DNA of 64,000 nt from Bog-793 sp035625025 (GTDB taxonomy: Bacteria; Actinomycetota; Acidimicrobiia; Acidimicrobiales; Bog-793): assembly GCA_035625025.1 (NCBI GenBank), contig DASPQJ010000015.1:32109-96108 (forward strand), written 5' to 3'. Each line of letters opens with the position of its first letter. Position 1 is the first letter of the stretch. This document shows positions 58,760 to 64,000 of the stretch, piece by piece. A program made the translations under genes and the position numbers. Under the pieces are notes generated by a model. The model was not told the origin of the DNA, ran no database searches, and saw nothing but the letters and a program-made list of their open reading frames with translations.

Positions 58760-59863
58760 TCAGGTGATTGTCAGCTCGCGCCGGTAAATCCGGGCGGGAC
58801 CGAGAGCGACGACGCGCCGGGCGAGATCGTCGAAAGCCTTCGCGACCGTGCTTTCTCGATCGACGGTGGCTGCGGGACGGCCCTCGTCTCCTCCCTGTCG
58901 CACCGCGGGGTCGAAGGGGATCTGGGCGAGCTGATCGACACCGAGCTCCTCGGCGAGAGCTTCCCCCCCACCTTGGCCGAACAATTCGTAACGGCCCCCG
59001 TCGGGGGTCGTGAACCACGACATGTTCTCGATGACACCGCGGATCGGCAGGTGGACCTGGCGCGCGAGCACACCGGCGCGCAGCGCGACCCGCCGGGCGG
59101 CGGGTTGCGGAGTCGTGACGATGTAGAGCTCCGAACTGGGAAGGTGCTGCGCGACGGACAGCGCGACGTCGCCCGTGCCCGGCGGCATGTCGATGAGGAG
59201 AAACTCCGGGTCGCCCCAGTAGACCTCGGTGATGAACTGCTCCAATGCCTTGTGAAGCATCGGACCGCGCCAAGCGACCGCCTGGTTCTCGTCGACGAAG
59301 AATCCCATCGACACGCAGCGCACGCCGTGGGCGACCGGAGGAAGGATCGTCGGGCCGAGGACCACCGGCGCGCGCGTGACACCGAGCATCCGCGGGACCG
59401 AGAAGCCGTAGACATCGGCGTCGAGCAACCCGACGGTGTGACCGGCTTTGGCGAGGGCGACGGCGAGGTTCACGGTTACCGTCGACTTCCCGACCCCACC
59501 CTTGCCCGACGCGATGGCGAGCACGCGTGAGGCGCCCGACGATTTGTCCCCCCGACCGCCGGCGCGCCGGCCGAGCCCTTGCAGGCGCGCCCCGAGCGCC
59601 TCGCTCTCCGCTGCGTCCATCGCCTCGGCGACGACATCCACCGCCACCGGCAGGCCCGCGGCGGACGCCGCCTGCGTGAGACGAAGGCGAAGCTCGTCGA
59701 CCGCCGGGTGCTCGCCAGCCGGGATCCTCACGACGACGTCGACGCCGTGGCCCCGGACCCGCACGGCGGCGAGCACGTCCGCGTCTCCGAGGCGGGCAAG
59801 AAGGAACGGGTCCTCGACGGACTGGAAGACCGCGCGCAGGGCGGCGAGATCCGGATCGCTCAT
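58760..59863 (-). CDS. mrp: Mrp/ApbC-type iron-sulfur cluster carrier ATPase
   Basis: A 367-aa protein. N-terminal DUF59-like domain (about 5-95), then the P-loop ATPase: IASGKGGVGKSTVTVNLAVA (deviant Walker A), LLDADVYGFSVPRMLG, LIDMPPGTGDVALSVAQ and GVIENMSWF. Mrp proteins bind and transfer [4Fe-4S] clusters. The C-x-x-C of some homologues is not obvious here. ATG 59863 is divergent, 69 bp from a SufR-like regulator, so both may share one operator. The longer frame is antisense to that regulator. Confidence 0.92.
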   Translation of the reverse strand: MSDPDLAALRAVFQSVEDPFLLARLGDADVLAAVRVRGHGVDVVVRIPAGEHPAVDELRLRLTQAASAAGLPVAVDVVAEAMDAAESEALGARLQGLGRRAGGRGDKSSGASRVLAIASGKGGVGKSTVTVNLAVALAKAGHTVGLLDADVYGFSVPRMLGVTRAPVVLGPTILPPVAHGVRCVSMGFFVDENQAVAWRGPMLHKALEQFITEVYWGDPEFLLIDMPPGTGDVALSVAQHLPSSELYIVTTPQPAARRVALRAGVLARQVHLPIRGVIENMSWFTTPDGGRYELFGQGGGEALAEELGVDQLAQIPFDPAVRQGGDEGRPAATVDRESTVAKAFDDLARRVVALGPARIYRRELTIT

Positions 59864-59893
59864 CTTCGCCGCGGCTCCCGCCAGGAAACGAGG

Positions 59894-59911
59894 GCGCCGG
59901 GATTCCGGCGC
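59894..59911. promoter_or_regulatory. Candidate operator between mrp and the SufR-like gene
   Basis: GCGCCGG-GATT-CCGGCGC: perfect 7-bp arms with a 4-nt centre, in the 69-bp divergent gap. TAGGAT at 59920-59925 would serve as a -10 for the rightward gene, placing the inverted repeat over its -35 region; the GTG start is 7 nt after this -10, so the mRNA may be leaderless. Fits autorepression by an Fe-S regulator, but is unproven. Confidence 0.4.
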
Positions 59912-59932
59912 ATCGCAAGTAGGATACCAATC

Positions 59933-60730
59933 GTGCGCTCCGCTCCTACCCGGGCGCCGGCAGCGCCCCAGTCGAGCGTGAGTCGCCGACCCGCGCAGCC
60001 CGGCATCGACGCCGCACGGACGCCGACGGACGACGGCCGCGACGACGACTCCTTCTCCGCCGCCGTCGCGGCCGTCACGAGCGCCTTCGGGGACGCGACG
60101 CGCCGCCACATCTACCTGTTCACCCGGGAGGTCGACGGCGCGACCGCGGGCGAAGTCGCCAGGCAGTTCGCCCTGCACCCCAACGTCGCCCGCCACCACC
60201 TCGACAAGCTCGCCGCGGGCGGCTACCTCGAGGTGACGCTCGACCGTGCCGCGCCGGGTGCTGGACGCCCCTCGAAGCGCTACCGGCCCTCTTCCCGGGC
60301 GACGACGGTGCCGATCCCACCACGACCGAACGAGCTCGTGATCAATCTTCTCGTGCGGGCACTCGCGGCCCTCGACCCCATAGTCGCCGACAACCTCGCC
60401 GAGGAGGTCGGCGAAGCGTACGGGCGGTCCCTCGCCGCCCAGATGGCGCCTGGCGAGTCCCAGCGTTCGATGCGGGCCGCGATGAGCGCAGTCGTCGACG
60501 CGTTGACCGCCAACGGATTCGCGGCCCGCGCCGAGAGCGACCACACGACGACCTGGGTCATCCGCGAGCACTGCCCCTTCGGCGAGGTCGTCCTTGAACA
60601 TCCGGTGCTGTGCGCGGTCGATCGCGGGATGGTGAAGGGGCTCCTCGCGGGACTCTGCGGCGACGAGGTTCCCGTCCAGCTCTCCTCGCGGGCGCTTGGC
60701 GACGAGTCCTGCTCGAGCATCGCCGGGTAG
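59933..60730 (+). CDS. SufR-like Fe-S-sensing transcriptional regulator
   Basis: A 265-aa protein. The winged helix at about 45-105 includes GDATRRHIYLFTREVDGA and the recognition region HPNVARHHLDKLAAGGYLEV. The C-terminal half carries four cysteines, C214, C227, C242 and C260; the C-x12-C spacing of the first pair is that of SufR cluster-binding sites. SufR represses suf genes when Fe-S supply is adequate. Downstream by 7 nt is a cysteine desulfurase, and divergent is mrp. Other suf genes are absent. GTG 59933 is the chosen start. Confidence 0.8.
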   Translation: MRSAPTRAPAAPQSSVSRRPAQPGIDAARTPTDDGRDDDSFSAAVAAVTSAFGDATRRHIYLFTREVDGATAGEVARQFALHPNVARHHLDKLAAGGYLEVTLDRAAPGAGRPSKRYRPSSRATTVPIPPRPNELVINLLVRALAALDPIVADNLAEEVGEAYGRSLAAQMAPGESQRSMRAAMSAVVDALTANGFAARAESDHTTTWVIREHCPFGEVVLEHPVLCAVDRGMVKGLLAGLCGDEVPVQLSSRALGDESCSSIAG

Positions 60731-60737
60731 CCGCGAC

Positions 60738-61871
60738 ATGGTCCGGCACTACCTCGACCACGCGTCGACTTGCCCTCTGCGGCCCGAGGCGGCGCGCGCG
60801 ATCACGGGATTCCTCGAACGGGGCATCTTCGCCGACCCGAGCCGCCCGTACGAGGAAGGGCGCGTCGTCGCCGAAGCGATCGAGGAGGCCCGTGACGCCG
60901 TCGCAGCCCTCGTGAGCGTGAGCCCGCGCCAAGTCATCTTCACCTCTGGCGGGACGGAGTCGGCGAACTGGGCCAACTGGGCCGCGCGGGTGACGAACCG
61001 CGCGGGGCCGATCGTGTTCAGCCCCGTCGAACACTCCGCCGTTCGGCGCTCCGCCGAACGGCACGGCCCGGTCTCCTCGATCCCCGTTGACCACTTCGGT
61101 CGGGTCGACCTCGACACCCTCGACAGCCTCCTCGCCAAGCCCGATGCACTTCCGGCGCTCGTCAACTGCCAGTTCGCGAACCATCAGGTCGGAACCGTCC
61201 AGCCGATCCGGGAAGTCGTCGCGCGTTGTCACCGATTGCAGGTTCCCGTGCACGTCGACGCCTGCATGGCGATCGGCCAGATGAGAGTTGACCTTGCCGA
61301 ACTCGACGCCAACTACGTCTCGCTCTCTGCCCACAAGTTCGGCGGCCCGACCGGCATCGGCGCCCTCGTCGTCGGTCGAGGCACCCGTGTTCCCTCCCTG
61401 CTCCTGGGCGGCGCCGAGGAGCGGGCCCGTCGCGCGGGAATGGAGAGCGTCATTTCCATCGTCGGCCTCGGCGCCGTCGCGCGGGCCCTCGCCGAGCCCG
61501 GAACCCTCGAGGCCGCGGCCGGGCGTGCCCGGGCTCTCACCGACTCGATCGCGGCCGCGGCGCTGAGCGTCCCCGATGTCGTCGAGTACGGCGACCCGAT
61601 CGGGCGCGTCCCTCAACTCGTCTGCTTCGGCGTTCCCGGCGTCAAGGCGGAGGGCGTCGTCATGAGCCTCGATCAGGCCGGCGTGGCCGTCCACTCCGGG
61701 TCCGCCTGCGCTTCTGAGGCGTTCAAACCCTCCCCCGCCCTCGCGGCGATGGGTGTCGACGCGGACCGCTCACTCCGCTGCTCGGTCGGCTGGTCAACGA
61801 ACGAGGACGACGTCGCCGCGTTCGCGATCGCGTTCCCGTCCGTCGTCGGAAAACTTCGGTCGCTGGCCTGA
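60738..61871 (+). CDS. Cysteine desulfurase (NifS/IscS class)
   Basis: PLP enzyme of 377 aa that mobilises sulfur from cysteine for Fe-S clusters and tRNA thiolation. TSGGTESANW (69-78) binds cofactor phosphate, PVEHSAV holds H99, and K200 in SAHKFGGPTG forms the Schiff base. The catalytic C324 lies in HSGSACASEAFKPSPALAAMG, the long loop of the IscS/NifS group. Variants such as NHQVGTVQP (usually NEIGTIQP) and GGAEERARRAGMES (usually GGQERGRRAGTEN) make it divergent. Same operon as the SufR-like gene; no IscU or mnmA follows. Confidence 0.9.
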   Translation: MVRHYLDHASTCPLRPEAARAITGFLERGIFADPSRPYEEGRVVAEAIEEARDAVAALVSVSPRQVIFTSGGTESANWANWAARVTNRAGPIVFSPVEHSAVRRSAERHGPVSSIPVDHFGRVDLDTLDSLLAKPDALPALVNCQFANHQVGTVQPIREVVARCHRLQVPVHVDACMAIGQMRVDLAELDANYVSLSAHKFGGPTGIGALVVGRGTRVPSLLLGGAEERARRAGMESVISIVGLGAVARALAEPGTLEAAAGRARALTDSIAAAALSVPDVVEYGDPIGRVPQLVCFGVPGVKAEGVVMSLDQAGVAVHSGSACASEAFKPSPALAAMGVDADRSLRCSVGWSTNEDDVAAFAIAFPSVVGKLRSLA

Positions 61872-62028
61872 GCCGGTCTGCCGGGTTCATCCGCCGGACA
61901 CTCCAAGCACCCCTTCGTCGTCTCGGGGACCGGCTGCCCGCACCCAAGACCACGAAGACTGGCGCCGCACGGGAACGACACCCCTTGTTCACGCGGGACT
62001 GTGGACCTCGAAGACGTCGAGGCCGCTA

Positions 62029-62991
62029 CTAGCGCCGCAAGATCGCGAGATCGGCGTCGACCATCATCTCGACGAGCTCCGCGAAGTCGACCTCGGGCTT
62101 CCAGCCCAGGCTCGCGCGGGCCTTCGTCGCGTCGCCGACGAGCACGTCGACTTCGGCCGGACGGCGGAACTTCTCGTCGACGACAACGTGGTCCTCCCAG
62201 TGCAGGCCGACCCGGCCGAACGCCACCGCGCAGAGCTCGCGCACCGAATGCGTCAGGCCTGTCGCGACGACGAAGTCATCGGGCTGGTCCTGTTGCAGCA
62301 TGAGCCACATCGCTCGCACGTAGTCGCCGGCGAAGCCCCAGTCCCGCTGGGCGTCGAGATTGCCGAGACGGACTTCACGCTCCAGCCCGACCGCGACGCG
62401 AGCCGCCGCGTTCGTGACCTTGCGCGTCACGAACTCGAAGCCACGACGCGGGCTTTCGTGGTTGAAAAGGATCCCCGATGACGCGTGGAGCCCGTAGCTC
62501 TCGCGGTAGTTCACCGTGATCCAGTGTCCGTAGACCTTGGCGACGCCGTAAGGGCTGCGCGGGTGGAAAGGCGTCAACTCGTTCTGGGGCGATTCGTGGA
62601 CCTTGCCGAACATCTCGGACGAGCTTGCCTGGTAGAAGCGGACCTCGGGGTTGACAAAGCGGATCGCGTCCAAAACCCTGGTAACCCCCAGGGCGGTCGC
62701 TTCGCCGGTGAAGACCGGCTGGCTGAAAGACGTCTGGACGAAGGACTGCGCCGCGAGGTTGTACAGCTCGTCGGGTCGGCAGTCGCGTAGGACATTGATG
62801 ATCGAGACCTCGTCAGTCATCTCGCCCGGGACGAGCGTGATGCGGTCCTGGATGTGGGCGACGCGTTCGAACGTGACCGTGCTCGACCGCCGCACCATGC
62901 CGAATACCTCATAGCCCTTGTCGAGGAGGAACTCCGCGAGGTACGAGCCGTCCTGTCCAGTCACTCCGGTGATGAGGGCGCGTCGAGCCAT
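62029..62991 (-). CDS. gmd: GDP-mannose 4,6-dehydratase
   Basis: Converts GDP-mannose to GDP-4-keto-6-deoxymannose. 320-aa SDR: LITGVTGQDGSYLAEFLLDKG opens with the NADP site GVTGQDG (9-15), then NLAAQSFVQTSF, SSSEMFGKV, the catalytic YGVAK, and NHESPRRGFEFVTRKV typical of Gmd. Together with the ManB-like enzyme (16 kb) and the Rmd-like reductase (10 kb) it would give GDP-rhamnose or a related sugar. Confidence 0.93.
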   Translation of the reverse strand: MARRALITGVTGQDGSYLAEFLLDKGYEVFGMVRRSSTVTFERVAHIQDRITLVPGEMTDEVSIINVLRDCRPDELYNLAAQSFVQTSFSQPVFTGEATALGVTRVLDAIRFVNPEVRFYQASSSEMFGKVHESPQNELTPFHPRSPYGVAKVYGHWITVNYRESYGLHASSGILFNHESPRRGFEFVTRKVTNAAARVAVGLEREVRLGNLDAQRDWGFAGDYVRAMWLMLQQDQPDDFVVATGLTHSVRELCAVAFGRVGLHWEDHVVVDEKFRRPAEVDVLVGDATKARASLGWKPEVDFAELVEMMVDADLAILRR

Positions 62992-63212
62992 GGTCCTGTT
63001 CTAGGCGAGGCCGGGGGACCCCGCAAACACCCGAGGAGCTCCCGCCCTACCGTGCACTCCATAACGCACAGCCGCGGGACGCGACCGCCGGCCCGGTCCT
63101 CGACCGCTGACGACTCCCCGACGGAAAGGCGCGACGCGACGCTGGCGCGTCAAATGCTGTGGAGAACCGCGCTCGATTGGTCGCGAGCGCCCCGACGGAT
63201 CCAAGAAGTTGT

Positions 63213-63227
63213 CCCGCCGAGACGGGA
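63213..63227 (-). terminator. Weak hairpin after the cold-shock gene
   Basis: On the minus strand, TCCCG-TCTCGG-CGGGA lies just after the csp stop and is followed by CAACTTCTT. The stem is 5 bp and the U-tract is poor, so this is only a candidate terminator. Confidence 0.3.
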
Positions 63228-63232
63228 AACGG

Positions 63233-63433
63233 TCAGATCGGCCGAACGTTCGCTGCCTGGAGGCCCTTCTGGCCCTCTTGGATTTCGAACTCGACTTGCT
63301 GACCTTCTTCCAGCGTGCGGTAGCCGTTCATCTGGATGGCGGAGTGGTGCACGAATACATCCGCGCCGCCCTCTTGTGAGATGAAGCCGTAGCCCTTCTC
63401 AGCGTTGAACCACTTCACAGTTCCGGTCGCCAC
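63233..63433 (-). CDS. csp: Cold-shock domain protein
   Basis: A 66-aa single OB-fold that binds single-stranded RNA/DNA as an RNA chaperone. RNP1 (KGYGFIS) and RNP2 (VFVHHSAI) are intact, and TVKWFNAEKGYGF is the usual start. GTG 63433 has AAGGGGGA upstream. Transcribed alone, with a 214-bp upstream region that may hold a structured 5' leader, as is common for csp genes; no specific motif was identified. Confidence 0.95.
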   Translation of the reverse strand: MATGTVKWFNAEKGYGFISQEGGADVFVHHSAIQMNGYRTLEEGQQVEFEIQEGQKGLQAANVRPI

Positions 63434-63647
63434 CTCGGCGATCCCCCTTCGATCGATTACACATGCAGAGAGGGACCGCCGGTGTCACCATCGCCCGCTC
63501 CGGCAATCCCGACCCTTGCGGATCGGAGCTACCGACCGGTGGCCCCACGGCCGCGGTGACATGGCAGTTTTCTCTCGGCGTGGAGGCTACCAGCCCAATC
63601 AACCGCCGTCACCCGTCGGTACTGGCCTAGTTTGAAATGCGGTCGTG

Positions 63648-64000
63648 TCAAGTACCCAGCGGGGGCCGCGCGTCCGGGGCCTGGGCGACGGTCGTGTTCC
63701 GAGCGAACATCGGCATCTCGACTTTCTTGCCGGCGAGCAGCTCGCCCACGGTAAGCAGCTGGAGCCGTGGATACCGCTGGCCCCAGGCATCGGTATACGA
63801 TCCCGCCTCCGCGGCCTCTTCTCGCATGGGATGAGTCGGCGGCTCCATCGACAGCAGGACACCGATGGCCGCGTGCTCGCGCTCGGTGACGCCGCGCAGT
63901 TCATGGACGTGGTTTCGATGGACTTGCCCCGCCTTCACGGAGAACACGATCTGCTTGGTCTCGCCGCCCGTCTGCTCATGGAAGTAGAGCCGCCCGTCGA
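63648..64000 (-). CDS. C-terminal part of a site-specific DNA methyltransferase (partial)
   Basis: The frame runs from the right edge to TGA at 63650-63648, about 117 residues. Phrases IDGRLYFHEQTGGETKQIV, FSVKAGQVHRNHVHELRGV, EREHAAIGVLLSMEPPTHPM and ILLTVGELL-like QLLTVGELLAGKKVEMP match the C-terminal extension of bacterial N4/N6 DNA methyltransferases as I remember it. The catalytic DPPY/SPPY motif would lie outside the window. No restriction enzyme is visible. Composition and gene type do not link it to the neighbouring csp gene. Confidence 0.65.
   Translation of the reverse strand, partial: DGRLYFHEQTGGETKQIVFSVKAGQVHRNHVHELRGVTEREHAAIGVLLSMEPPTHPMREEAAEAGSYTDAWGQRYPRLQLLTVGELLAGKKVEMPMFARNTTVAQAPDARPPLGT

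Noticed and set aside
63648..64000. A restriction-modification or defence island
   Set aside because: Only a methyltransferase tail is visible; no nuclease or other defence gene is in the window.

Overview
The window is high-GC and densely coded, with short intergenic gaps and many 1-4 nt start/stop overlaps. From about 4.2 kb to 63.4 kb the gene content points to an uncultured actinomycete, most likely in or near class Acidimicrobiia. The markers are a WhiB1-type Fe-S protein next to a PdtaS-type histidine kinase, DUF5719 and DUF3107 proteins, coenzyme F420 genes (cofD, cofE) inside a cell-wall glycan operon, a FolP2-type protein, an AccA3-type biotin carboxylase/carrier fusion and a K+-independent-type membrane pyrophosphatase. 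This placement rests on recognised families and gene order, not on a database search.

The first ~4 kb looks different. It holds the end of an unidentified gene, a DnaJ-type co-chaperone, a MerR/HspR-like regulator, tilS, and the N-terminal half of ftsH. This order, the FtsH N-terminus and the preference for GCG/CGC codons are of deltaproteobacterial/Binatota type. The C-terminal half of the same ftsH reads as actinobacterial. The window is therefore probably joined, by mis-assembly or less likely by recombination, inside the conserved AAA+ region of ftsH near 3.9-4.2 kb. The right edge (63.65-64.0 kb) holds only the C-terminus of a DNA methyltransferase and may also be foreign.

Layout. 5.1-21.4 kb, minus strand: one long operon-like run, birA, rmlB, rmlD, a WbbL-like GT2, a small membrane protein, a ManB-like sugar nucleotidyltransferase, an SDR epimerase, cofD, cofE, two GT4 glycosyltransferases, an Rmd-like reductase, a 1000-residue GT2/membrane fusion, and a DUF5719 protein. 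A perfect 53-bp palindrome lies in its largest gap. 21.5-31.4 kb: biotin carboxylase/BCCP, M20 amidohydrolase, a MoeB-like enzyme with N-terminal rhodanese, nitroreductase, a frameshifted DUF4232 remnant, a DAO-type oxidoreductase, and an NDP-forming acyl-CoA synthetase/GNAT fusion. 31.8-38.4 kb: secreted Asp-box protein, class III aminotransferase, APC permease, UspA, and an unknown protein overlapping an ATP-grasp enzyme. 38.5-47.9 kb: metH, thioredoxin-TPR, FolP2-like, holA, inositol phosphatase and hppA. 48.1-57.4 kb: secreted unknown, SGNH hydrolase, MBOAT acyltransferase, whiB1, PdtaS-like kinase, PHP phosphatase, DUF3107, NfeD and slipin. 57.4-63.4 kb: dgt, mrp diverging from a SufR-like regulator and a cysteine desulfurase, gmd and a cold-shock gene.

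Themes: (i) surface polysaccharide synthesis (dTDP-rhamnose, GDP-mannose and GDP-6-deoxyhexose, several glycosyltransferases, O-acetylation); (ii) F420 synthesis co-transcribed with it; (iii) a compact Fe-S locus (mrp, SufR-like, desulfurase) with an inverted repeat in the shared divergent promoter. No rRNA, intact tRNA, IS element, prophage or CRISPR array was seen.
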